Positions 22,501-33,600 of a stretch of 64,000 nt of DNA are shown here, in pieces. Source of the stretch: Thelonectria olida (lineage: Eukaryota > Ascomycota > Sordariomycetes > Hypocreales > Nectriaceae); contig JAGPYM010000006.1 in the NCBI GenBank assembly GCA_020736575.1, positions 1,550,001-1,614,000 on the forward strand, given 5' to 3'. Under the pieces are notes generated by a model that was not told the DNA's origin, did no database searches, and saw only the letters and a list, made by a program, of their open reading frames with translations. A program made the translations under genes and the position numbers. Each line of letters opens with the position of its first letter. Within the stretch, counting starts at the first letter, position 1.

Positions 22501-25500
22501 TCTTAATTTTGGCCCATTATTGGGTTCTGCATCGAGGGGACCCTTGCTCTCGGCATAGTCGACTCCGGACGTTATCATGAACTGAGCCCGGGCTAGAGAG
22601 TGCCGAGTAGCGTTCCGATGCCGTGGACTTGTTTCGCTCGTTATCACTGAGACCAGACTTATGACCTAGATGACATGTCACTTCTCAGCACGATATCTGG
22701 ACGAGCTATGCAGAGTGCTCGTCGCGATCAGCTTGTTACTGCCTTTCGGACGAACGGCAACTCTCAAACCCGCTGATAACCACTCCTCACCATGTCAGAC
22801 GCTCAAGGGGGGCATGATGTGTCTTTCGTCGATCACACCGCAGGTGAGAAACACCAAATCTCGGTCATCCTACACCTTAGCAGCCGCAGAGACGATATTC
22901 ATCCGTTTGCCCAGCGGTGAAGCAACATATCTCGGCATTCCGGGTATCCACTCCCCACCACGACGAACCATGAGTGCGGGGAAAATCCGGGGTGCAGAAT
23001 GTGAATGTGTTCCTAGATCTTTCGGTGAGCGATTGCCCTGATGGTGGTCGGTGAGCCATGGTGAACAGGTGGTTTGTGAGCTTCCATGTGATATCCCATT
23101 CTCCCTTGCAACCCGGCACATGGCCACCATGGCCACAATGGCCAACCAAGTCATGATAGTCCAACCAACGCCATGATAGCTATCGCTATAATTAGGCGGC
23201 TCTACACATCCAGCGCTTACACACGGCCGCAGCGTTCCGTTTACCGTGTTTGTATGCACATAGTAGTTATCTCTGTGCTTCTGTATCATATCTCGACCAG
23301 TCGCATCTCAGAATACCAAGCGAAATGGAGATTGTCTAGGACACGAATCAGATAATCAAGGCGGGGTCGACAGTCACCGTTCTTCGCTCCAAGCCAGCAC
23401 TCACGTCCAAGTCCAAGTCTCGACTTCAGCCTCAATGCTGGGGTAAATCTCACCGACGGCAGCATAGCGCCGATACCTGGCGCAAAAATACGCCAATAAT
23501 CTCCACCGAGCGCTGTCAGCCTATCCCAACGTCGGCCGAGGAGAGTCTTCGAGAATCGAGGCGACGCCCGGCTGAGGCTGGAGGCTTCACTGCATGCATG
23601 CGTGACCACTAACCAACGCACCTTCACCGCAATCTCCAACCTCAACGTGGCCGATTCCATCCTGCAAGCCATCTTTCCATGACTCTCTCTCGCTCATTGG
23701 GAGGAATCGAGATCCATATCTTACTCTTGTCTCAGAATATGCTCAGTGCGTGTCAGTACGAGGATATCGCGGGAAAACAACACACGAAACCCATTCGTAG
23801 ACGCCGACGCCAAGGTAGGGCTGGAACTTGCGGTTTCAGTGAAAACAAGGTTTCAAAAGCAAATACGAATGCAGAAATCCCCTACGTATCGCTTTCGCTG
23901 TTCGCGAGTCATTCTGGTTGCAGCCGCCCACATGATATGTAGCCTCCCTCAGAGTTGCGTGACAATGATGTCTGGAAGGCTCTCCGGAAGCTCACCAGCA
24001 GCTTGCTTTTAGCCGTAAATTCTCCCGAGTCAGCCGCGAGCATCTCCAGAACTCAATCTCCCTTTCCAGAAAGAGTCTGGGGACAAAGTGATAGCTCTCT
24101 CCCCCCCGCCTTTCCCAAGCCACAAATGACACTCAGCACAACCCGTGCCCCCTTGGCAATGTCTAAGATCTTCAGCCATGTTGTCAACCGAGTGACTTCC
24201 GTTTCTGGGCTCATGCCTCTGCTGAACGAAGTAACGAGCGGCTTGTGTTTGGTCCTCCCTCCGAGGCTTTTGCGATCCTTCTCCGGATCGGCACTTGTTG
24301 GTGACGTGTAAAACGCGGGGGTTAGCTATGCTAGACAAACGAAGCTCTCAGCCAGGCCGCAAAGGGATTAAAATATCTGGGGCAGAGACAACAACCCATT
24401 GCCTGCAAGGTAAGGGAGACAAGAGAAGAGACGAGAAGAGGTTGGTTAGGTTGCTTTTTTCTCTCGTCTCTAGTTAGAGCACCGCCGCCGGCACCCACCG
24501 GACACCACATCCTGGTTCAAAGAAAGACCCGAGTAAGTTGCATGCATTTTTGGTCTTCTCTTCGGGGCTGATAATCCAGTCGAACGACAAGAGATAGCTA
24601 CCTAGCTACCTAGTTCCCACAATTGCCCAACAAAGCCGAGACAACTGTTGCTGCACGAAACATTCGAAGGAAGCCCCCAAGCATGTTCCCCCCAAAGTTG
24701 TGTCCTCGTTCCTCGTTCGCTCTCCTGGCTCCCCGCATGGCAAGCACAGCAACCCCAGCATTGGGAACACTGCTTGTGTCCCCCGTCGTGCGAGGTTTTG
24801 GTTTTCCCACGGGGAGGGGCTTATGCGGTGGTGTGACGGATCATCTTGGCGCGGGGAACACCCCAGCCCCGAACCCCATGCACGACGCACTTCGGGGTTT
24901 TGGCTGGGTGGGAGACGAAGGAAAAACTTATGATGCCCGTATGACAATCCCTAGCACCGGCGACGGAGAACGTAACATGGGATGATGCCGGGGGCTTTCT
25001 GCGAGGGAGGGAAAAAGAAATAATAACTCAAGGGAGAGCCAGTCTTAGCAGAAGTGAGAACGATGCTGAGGGGAACGGCGTTGGTTGGTTGAGAAAACGA
25101 GTTCAATCTATGACTGCACTGCACCGTCGGCATGTTCATGTCCAAGCTGCGGCCGATCGACCCGAGAAGCAAGCACAGCTCGCCCTGGGATCGGGTCCTT
25201 GGCCCGGAGTCGAGGCAATGAGAAGGTCTCAGAGAACTTTTCCAGCTGGAACTGATGGTCTTAGACAAGGGCGACTCTTGAGTCTGCCGCTGCGGCAAGC
25301 GAAACCCCCCTTTTGTGATATATCAGTCTATAGATATCGCTTGGATTCCTCTTGACGCTAGTAGGCGAACTCAGCCTTAGTTGAGCTGAACTCCTTCTTC
25401 CCAGGTTAAGCGTTGTTGCCAAATGAGCCTCGAGGTTTCAATCCAGCATCGGGGGCTCTCCGGACGGATGGTTGACAGAACCCTCATTTGTTCTTGTTGC

Positions 25501-26099
25501 CAGATGTCATCAAAGTGCCGTCGTCACGAGGGATATGTCGTCCTCTCCCACGAATCCCAAGCATAGCTACAGACACTACTTGCAACCCGACATCAGTGAG
25601 CAAGACACATGAGCTCATCCGCAACTCGCATAGTCACTTCTGCCAATTGGCAGGTTGATCAGTCTCTTTCGAATTCGCAGAAGTTCGCACCAACAGCCGA
25701 ATAGATTTCTTGCGCCGATAAGGGTAAGCACCTATGGCCCTTCACCTAATGATCCCTATTGAAGCCCGTTGGATGAAGACGACTATCGTCATTCTATAAC
25801 AAGTGTCCACGGTTAACCTCATGGCGGTATGGCTGTCAAGGAACTTAGGAGAGGACAAAAAGTCTTGATTGCACAAATACCCTTTTTCGAACGTACGAGC
25901 CTCCGTAAAACAGCATTCTTCCCTAACACCACCATCCCCAGTAATGACGATCCGTGCCGTGGTGATTATGTCGTTTGTAGGGTCCCAGCGGCATCTCGTG
26001 CGCCTGCCACAAGCCAGCCGGCCTGGTATTCACCCCGTAATCTAAAGTCCCCATCCCTTCGGGCCGTTACGCCTCGTTTCGCCGATCGACAACTCCTCT
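19579..26099. other. Long stretch without a recognisable gene (6.5 kb)
   Basis: This holds the upstream region of the AlcR-like gene (left end) and the 3' flank of the SmE gene (right end). Frames of 100-150 aa occur on both strands (for example 21049-21513, 21732-22175, 24623-24985). They overlap each other, start mid-sequence and show no domain. I found no transposase, long terminal repeat or tRNA-like cloverleaf. The first kilobase could contain a long AlcR leader. Non-coding RNA cannot be excluded by eye. Confidence 0.45.
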
Positions 26100-26958
26100 T
26101 CAGGAAGTCGACAAGTTCTGAATCAGCGACACGTTGTCACCTTTCAACATGATCTGGCCTATGGAAATGGTTAGCGAGGCCAGGGCCACCAAGACATGAT
26201 ATGTTTGTACCTAATGGTCTTCGAGTCTCCTTGTCGTTGGTCTTGGTAATTTGCTTGACTTCGACAGCGTCGTCGATAACAAGGTTCATGAACTCGTCAA
26301 AACCCTGGTCTGCGTCAGCAATCCAATTTCTTCATTCATAAGGAACCCGCACGTACTCGGATCTTGCCCTCAATGCGGATAGAAAGCTGCTCATACAACC
26401 ACACGCTGACTGTTTCCCTCTGCACACTGTTAGAACCTCAAAGACAAAGAATGACATATAGGAAGCTTCGAGTCGCGAGCTCCAAGAACAAGATGGCCAG
26501 ACACATTGAAACCCATAGGAAAGAGGGCTCTCGCCATGGAACCAATCATTTGAGCATAGGGTCACAAATGAATCACCATGCGCCCAGAGCGAATTCAACG
26601 CTTCCACGGGCTGAACCAAATAGATCCCCAGCTACCACAGGTCAAAAGACACATAGTGTCGATAGTTCGCGGTTCTCTTCCATGTCGACTCCAACATGAG
26701 CCGGCAATTGCTCCTCAAGATCTCGGCCATTTTTATTCTCGAAGCTCGCTGACGATCGAAGGCTCCATGCGCTCCTAGCGCGTGATGATAGTTCTGGGTT
26801 TCGACTTACGGACTGGAGCATCTTGAAGATGTAGTTACTGGGACAGGTTAGCACCAGCTCTAGACAAGGGGAGGCAGTCGCGCAGCCGCTGGAAGGAAGC
26901 TCGATGCTCACATGGGAGGGAGAAGAACGCGGCGACCGCCGCCACCACGACCAGTCAT
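26100..26958 (-). CDS. sme1: Small nuclear ribonucleoprotein SmE
   Basis: Five exons: 26912..26958, 26810..26837, 26357..26419, 26211..26304 and 26100..26158. They sum to 291 nt and 96 residues (human SmE 92). It was found by piecing together short exons; no single frame covers it. The protein reads MTGRGG-RRVLLPP, INYIFKMLQS, RETVSVWLYEQLSIRIEGKIR, GFDEFMNLVIDDAVEV, then LGQIMLKGDNVSLIQNLS. That covers the Sm1 motif (IEGKIRGFDEFMN) and the Sm2 motif (IMLKGDN) and matches the SmE family through its length. SmE is part of the heptameric Sm ring on U1, U2, U4 and U5 snRNAs in the spliceosome. All introns are GT-AG. The second is about 390 nt, long for this genome. Every codon phase closes, which supports the model. 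Confidence 0.9.
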
Positions 26959-27810
26959 CTTGATTCGGAGGGCGCAAGGGTATTAGAATCGATTGAAAGC
27001 TCGTTGTAACGAGGTAAAGCGGCCAAAGTCGTGGGTTATCGGGCTGAAGAGTTGATCACCGCGAGTTCGTTGTCGCGAGATCCTTGCGGGAGCTCCATCA
27101 GCCTGGCCAAAAAGTTGTGTGGGGCGGAAAAACTATTCTTCCGACCTACCTCCCAGCTTCGACAATGAATAGGCAGATTGAATGAACATGGCCCAAAACG
27201 ACTACTTAGAGTCATTATCGGGCTTTCTTAATCCTAGAGGTCATGGATAGTTGGTGATGATTCGTGGCCCTCTTGTTGGCGCTCCGGTGCTCGACTTCCA
27301 TTCGCCTACCCTAGGGCTCCCATCGTGCCGATGACGATGCTAACATGTTGCACTCAGATACAACACAAATGGCTCACATACAAGACCTCCTAGTTAACTG
27401 GAGTCCGTAGATAAAAGGGACGCAACTTTCGCAATGCGAGCTTTACTAGTACTATCGGCTGCACGTGTCGATTGGCTTTCAGCCATCCAGCTACCAAGCC
27501 CAAATCTTGCACTTAAAAGACCTAAAAGCACAATAGAGACTGGGACCATCACTCAGTTTTAGATTCTCAAGGCTACAAGGATGAGGCCTTGAACAGCGGG
27601 TACGCGAACTTTCGAATCTGGGCCTTCTCTCGACAGCACCTATGCGGGCTGTTTGCGGCAATGCCAATGATGGTGAGGAGAATGCTTGGGGTCATGGAAA
27701 ATAAATATATATGGTGTTGTCAGCCAGCTCATCCAACTGTAACTCTCCTCTATCAGTATTGCAGTCCTTTCTTGGACATTTATTCATCTCTCCTTAAACC
27801 CACCGTTACT
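26959..27810. other. Intergenic, no gene recognised
   Basis: This is the upstream region of SmE and of the dead subtilase. No coding exon is recognised. Confidence 0.5.
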
Positions 27811-29170
27811 ATGAAGCTCACTGCCACTCTATGCACCCTTGCCGGGCTCAGTGTGGTACTCGCCGAAGCGCCCATTGAGAACGCCTACCTACCAGCCGAC
27901 CTTGCTGTCCCGAACAAATATATCGTTACGTATAAGGCCGATACTGCGTGTAGCGATAGAAAAGATCATGAAGACGGTATTACAAGAAAGGCCAAGCGGG
28001 AGAAGAAGTAGGGTGTTATCGACGCTTACGACCTCGACGGATATAAGGGCTACGTCGCTGAGATTCCGCCCTCGCGCCTCAAGGATATTATCAATTCGGA
28101 CCTGGTTAGCAATTGCTTACCTCGGCTCTTGAGCCATTTATCCCTACTAACGTTACGATGAGGTTGATTATGTCGAGAAGGACAGCATCGTCACCGTCGG
28201 TCGTGTGGTCCCTTGGGCCAAATAACTCGAGAAGCTCGAAAAGCGCGCCACCACCACCCAACTTAACACCTCTTGGGGTCTCGCTCGCCTCTCTCATAAA
28301 GCGACCCAAATAACGCCTATTCCCCTGATTCCGGCTCTTTCGATCCCGCCACTCTTATGGCACTAGTGCTGGTGCCGGTGTACGTGTATATGTCGTCGAT
28401 ACAGGCATCCGGACAACTCATTTGGAGTTTGAAGGCGCGCCGTCTGGGGCGCCAACTTTCTTGACGGCTCCCCTGATACTGATGATCTCGGTGAAGGTAC
28501 TCATGTTGCTGGCATCATTGCTGGGAAGACTTACGGCATAGCTAAGGCTGCAACCGTCGTCATTGTAAAGGTGGGTGGTAAAGCCGGCGGCAGTATGTCT
28601 ACTGTGATTTCAGGTATCAATTGGGCTGTTGGCGATATAAGTCGCGTGGCATCCAAATGAAAGCTGTTATTCACATACCTCTAGGCACCTTCTATGATGC
28701 TGCAGCCAATCCAGCTGTGAAGGTCGCTACTGATGCCGGCATCACTGTCGTCGTTGCTGCGCTTGATACGGAGGACGATGTCGCAAATTACTCTCCCGCC
28801 TCTGTACTAACTGCTCCGACTGTCGGTGTTATTGACGGCTCTAAAACCCGGGCTTGGTTTTCTTGCTACGGCACTGTCGTTGATCTTTTCGCTCCTGGGG
28901 TCGACATCCTCAGCTCATATTATCTTAGCGATATTTCCACTTGGTACCAAGCAGGGACAGGTATATCGAGCGCTCATGTTGCTGGTCTCGCTGCTTATTT
29001 CATTGCTAAGGAAGGCCTCTCTGGCTATTCAGCCGTCACCAGCCGTATCTTGGGTGCTGCTACCGGCGGTACTGATGATGCTACTCCCTAGGGCACTGGA
29101 ATCGCCGTTGCTTACAATGCGAATAATAATGAAGAGGGGTGTCGACATGCACAACAGACATATAGAGATA
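27811..29170 (+). pseudogene. Dead subtilisin-like (S8, proteinase K type) protease gene
   Basis: The remnant starts with a signal peptide (MKLTATLCTLAGLSVVLA) and an inhibitor-like prodomain (NKYIVTYKAD), then the mature protease. In-frame stops occur at 28009-28011 (TAG), 28223-28225 (TAA) and about 29090 (TAG), each at a place where Gln would fit. The frame changes near 28300, 28440 and 28645. An original intron (GTTAGC ... CTAACG ... GATGAG, about 28105-28160) is still visible. Catalytic Asp survives in VYVVDTGI. The His motif reads LGEGTHVAG instead of GHGTHVAG, and the Ser motif reads AGTGISSAHVAG instead of GTSMAxPH. Two of three catalytic residues are therefore gone. Secreted alkaline proteases of this type are often multi-copy in fungi, which makes RIP of an extra copy plausible. 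Confidence 0.85.
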
Positions 29171-29770
29171 TACGTATAGAAGTTCATTACCAAACACCAA
29201 CTAAGTTTATGTAAGTCACTGGTCAGGTTATGAGTACCACCGCACCGGAGAAGAGACTCGCGAGTGGGGAGGACTAGTGCCTATCAGAAAGCGTTTCAAC
29301 TCATTCAGTAACATAGAACTCTCACATCAACGGAATGCTATCAAGGTGTCATTAGTTCGGGCACTGATAGTACTTCCCTTTAAGACGAAGAGCGAGCCCT
29401 CCTCTTCACAGCTGACCGATCTCATGATGGCTCTTTATTTCTCAAGTGAAACTGACACTTGCTGAGAAGGTTGTATTAATAACATTCCGTAAAAAAAATA
29501 GCTCATCAAGACATAAGTAATTTGGGTTTGGTCCCGGAAACTCGCATAGAGTTCCGCCTGTTCAAGTGAACTAGAGAATCACTTGCTACCCGACTCATCC
29601 AGCAACAACCAGCTTTCAGTGATATAGTTGGTGCATCGTTGCTGAGAAACCAGATGGGCCTCGTCGCGATCCCTACTCTCATAGTAAAGTTGCCCTAGGG
29701 ACTCTGTTCAGGTCAGTATCTTCTCATTCTTGGAGTAGAGGGCGTGACCTACCTTGACGGCACTCATAAC
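29171..29770. other. Intergenic, no gene recognised
   Basis: No coding exon or RNA gene recognised between the subtilase remnant and the 280-aa gene. Confidence 0.5.
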
Positions 29771-30613
29771 TTAGGCTCCGCATCCTACGCAAGGCATTTG
29801 AAAATTGGGTGAAATAGCTGGAAGTACGTCTGGTTCGGTTTCTGGTTGAGTTTGAGGTCTCGGTCGTCGCCTCCTACCGACTCGAGCAGGACTCTCATCC
29901 GTTGCTTTGACACTCACCCACTTTTCTTCGACCTCCCTGGGTCCAGGTCCGGGGCTATTGAATCCAGCCAGGGGGGGCTCGGCTCTGTCTGCAGCGACTT
30001 GGGCTTCTTTTTTAATGCCATTGATACCGTCCTGGGGGCTCTCGGCTCCATCTATCGCGGTATTGGCTCTATCTACAGCGGCTGGGGCTTCTGCTTCGGT
30101 GTCCTTGAGCTCATGTCGAGGGTCTTTGGCTCCATCTGCCTCGGCCTTGGCCATTTCTTTTGCCTCCTGGAGAGCTTTCTCGGCCTCTTCGATATCCTTG
30201 AGATAGTTGGCATAGTCAACCTCGCCGCCCTTGTCGAGATACGTCTTGCCGCGGAACTTGTAGCTATTTGGACTTGAGAACCGGCCATCAGGCCCGAGGC
30301 CGCTTACGGAGCCGTGCCATTGCTGCCGATGAACATGATCGTCGGGCATCTTTGGGTAGGGCAGCGACGGACCCGTGTTGTTGTTGATGGCCGGGTTGAG
30401 ACCCGGATCGTTTAAGAACTCGGTCATCGGAGGTAAGGGAGGTTCGTAGGCCTGACATGTGCCCTGGGCTAGGCAGTCGCAATCCTCAAAGCCGCTCAGG
30501 ATGAAGCCTCCGACCCAGTTGTTGTGTCTCTCGTGTCCCATGCCGTTGGGAAAGTGTTTCCAGCAACCTCCTCCGGCGGGCGTGGAGATGTGCTCGGAGA
30601 TATAGTTACCCAT
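29771..30613 (-). CDS. Uncharacterised 280-aa protein with possible N-myristoylation site
   Basis: A single exon from the ATG at 30613. The frame is open further upstream, but this is the ATG followed by a conserved-looking start. The N-terminus MGNYIS fits the myristoylation pattern MGxxx(S/T), and there is no signal peptide or membrane segment. Residues 1-130 are Gly-, Pro- and aromatic-rich with several Cys (GGGCWKHFPNGMGH, FEDCDCLAQGTCQ). About residues 130-220 form a charged Ala/Glu/Lys/Asp helix-prone stretch with loose repeats (AEKALQEAKEMAKAEADGAK, VDRANTAIDGAESPQDG, ADRAEPP). A basic run (GRRRRPRPQ) and a Cys-ending tail (MPCVGCGA) follow. I recognise no family. A membrane-attached scaffold is one guess, from the myristoylation signal and the coiled region only. 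Confidence 0.65.
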   Translation of the reverse strand: MGNYISEHISTPAGGGCWKHFPNGMGHERHNNWVGGFILSGFEDCDCLAQGTCQAYEPPLPPMTEFLNDPGLNPAINNNTGPSLPYPKMPDDHVHRQQWHGSVSGLGPDGRFSSPNSYKFRGKTYLDKGGEVDYANYLKDIEEAEKALQEAKEMAKAEADGAKDPRHELKDTEAEAPAAVDRANTAIDGAESPQDGINGIKKEAQVAADRAEPPLAGFNSPGPGPREVEEKWVSVKATDESPARVGRRRRPRPQTQPETEPDVLPAISPNFQMPCVGCGA

Positions 30614-33600
30614 TGTGAATAGTTGGGGCGAGTGTCGACTTGGAGATGGATACGATATGAGGATAGAGAGAAGGACAGAGAGGCGGACGGAGGGTCTCTT
30701 ATAGCCATGACCAAGAGTCACGCCGCAGAAGGTTCAGCAGAGGCATTCACCGATATCTTGCAGGAAGGTTGACAAGCCTCAACACTTGTCTCTTAGTGAG
30801 AGTGATGCCGAAGTCAATGGCTCAAATCACGGGATTCTCGAAGAGAAACATCTTAGCTGTCATATCAGGCTGTTACAGGTGCAGTGGAGGACGCCGAGGA
30901 AAGCAATTCCCAGCAACAGTCGGCGACATCTTGTCAAGTTCGCCAGCTTGCAGACCAAGTTCAAACTTAGGTAAGAGGACAAAGACGATGTTTCGAGAGG
31001 AAGACGCTTGCTTGCGTAAACGTTTACACGCCAAGGCGAAAAACGAGGTGTTGAGGGAGGTTGGTCAACCTTAAGATATGTCTGCCTGGAAACTCGGTGC
31101 GATAGGTGTCAAGCACATACCTGGAGACGAGTTTCACTCATCCTGCCACCCTACTTAGGTTGGCAAGTACCCTCGCAAGAACCCTTACTCCGTCTCCGTC
31201 ACTCAGGTCGGTCAGTCAATCTAAAATTCAGTTTCCAGCATGCAGCACTCTTCGTTGACTCAAAGCCCAGCGACGGCAATAAGCGGCTGTGCGGAAGTCG
31301 CCTAGCGGGGACATGGAGGTCCAGCGTCAAAGCAATTATCGAGCCGGGTCGTTTCGAAAGAGTCTGACGACGTGTCTCCATTGAGATGAGGTTATCGTGA
31401 AGGGTTCCGGCCTGCTGTGTCTCTTTTTTTTTTTTTGGGCCATGGCCATACATGAGGAGGCGGGACGCTAATACGTAATAACGAGCCTCTCGTGCGCGAC
31501 CACCTGACCTACGCGATGGATCCAAGGGGAATTGGATATGGGACATCGTGACCATTTTGCATCTGGGGTCGTAAAGGAAAGAAGAGCGGTGGAGGAGAGG
31601 AAGACTTTGCTATTCCCCTGGGGCAGCCATTGACATGGAGTATTTCAAGCACGAACCCATGATCAGCAGAGAATCTCACCCTTTGGCGATAGGCCAGAGG
31701 TCTAGCAAAGTTGTCAGGGGAAGTTTGAGAGACGTTCGAAGAAAACTCGCCGATTGGATCAACGCTGTCCAGGAAACCCAAAGGGAATGTCCCGTCTTCT
31801 GTGATCCAAAGGGCTTGTCGGCCTGCTCCACATGGAGCATAGCATGGCTGGGAGCGGTTATTCAGCAAAGAGATGGAAGCCATCGCCCCGCCATGTCAAC
31901 GTCGAAAGCCACCCTAGAGAGAAATCCAGACATACGGTACATATCCGTACATGCGATGCAGATTCATGCATGATACAGCTATTACGGCTGTCCTCATTAC
32001 GGCTACGGGTGAATGGGCACTTGTCTCCCTTTGCACTCTACAGGAAACATTGCGTATCCTTCACACCTCGTATCCGGTGTACTTGATACCAAAGCATTCA
32101 TTCCCTCGTCGTCTTCCCGTCCACACATGTCGTACGCCCCCAAAACACATACTCTTGTCAACTCTCAACTCGTCGAGCCTTCCGATGTCCCCGCCCGCTA
32201 GACATGCACCGAGTCACATTCCCAGCACGTGTACGCGTCGTTGGTTTGCGTGCAGAAGGGGCTCAAAAGGGCTCTTCTGTCGACAGCCTCTCCCTTCCCG
32301 GTAAGTATGCGCATTGCCGAACGAGGCAGTCACATTCAGCCCCGGGTTGGCCTGAATGTTTACTCCCTTCCTTCTGTGACCCAATTGGGGGCTTGCTTTT
32401 TCGCCTTCCCTTTCGCTCACGCATGTTCCTTCACCGCAAGAAACGCCATGCGCAAGACGTCGAAACGGCCAAGGGGGCTTGGGAGGGAAAAGTGCAACGT
32501 TCAAGGCTGCGCGCCCCTCGAGCAGCCACTGAGAGGGCGCCGTGGGCAATCGTGATGCTGCACGGAGAAGGACCCTTGAACCCCCAGATGCAGTTGGAAT
32601 TGGGGGAGATTGATTAGGCCATGCAGTACTAACTCATCACGGCTTGCCTGCATAATGATGGAATCGCAAGGTTGCACTTGATACCTCTTGAGGTGAAGTC
32701 GAGGGCGCAATTGCGGACAAGGCCCAATGAAGCCTCCGGAGGCCGGCAGCACAATTTGGCCGGCCGGTCGAGGTCCACCCGCCCTTTCTCCAGTCCCCAC
32801 CCCGGACACCTCTCAGCGGGCGCTCAGGACGTGCCGGCCTTTGATGTTGGTCCTTTGCTTCGTGCTGTCGCTCACCTGGGAACTAGTTAGCCCAGGCGAA
32901 CAGTAGCGGGCCTGGGCAAAGCTATGCGGCGTTCCTGGGGGAAACATGGGAGCCAAGAGCCCCTCGCTGAGCCACTGGGGACTGTCGTCTTGGAAAACTC
33001 TTCCCCCAACATTCCACTTCGCGGCAACTCAAAGGGTGCCGGCTGCACGCCAGCAAGGTAAGGTACGACTTATTACCTGGGGTAGACTAATTGTCACCTT
33101 TTTGAGTCCTAAATTTGCAATTCGAAAGCCGGTTGAGAGCGATGGAAGTGGTTGGTAACCGAGTAGATACGTAACCCCTGGTGTCTCTGGAATAGGAATC
33201 TACCCGTTGGAAAAAGGACCTGCGGATAAGCAGCCGATACTCCAGAAGGGCCATGCCGTACTCCCTCATCCCTTGTTGCTGTGCCGAAGATTTCCAGACA
33301 ACCAGTTTGGCAGTCATGTCAGAACGGCGTCTTCGCGGATGGTGCGGCTCATTGCCCCGACTCCATTGCGTTGCCGAATGGAACAATTGCCGTTTTCGCC
33401 TGGCTCTTGGCCCTTGTATGTACAAGATCGGGACCGGGATCATGGTGCGGATGTGCACTTGTATTCCGTACTCGAAGTTGTACACCTCGTGTGGCGGTGC
33501 GCATTTGAAGTCACGATCGTGTGTATTCATCTCGCCTCGACTCTGGCCTGGTGGGTATGACACGACACGCCCAAGACGCCGCGCTTGGCTTCAAGGAACA

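Noticed and set aside
24623..24985. 120-aa plus-strand frame
   Set aside because: Overlaps similar-length frames on both strands, with no domain or good gene context.
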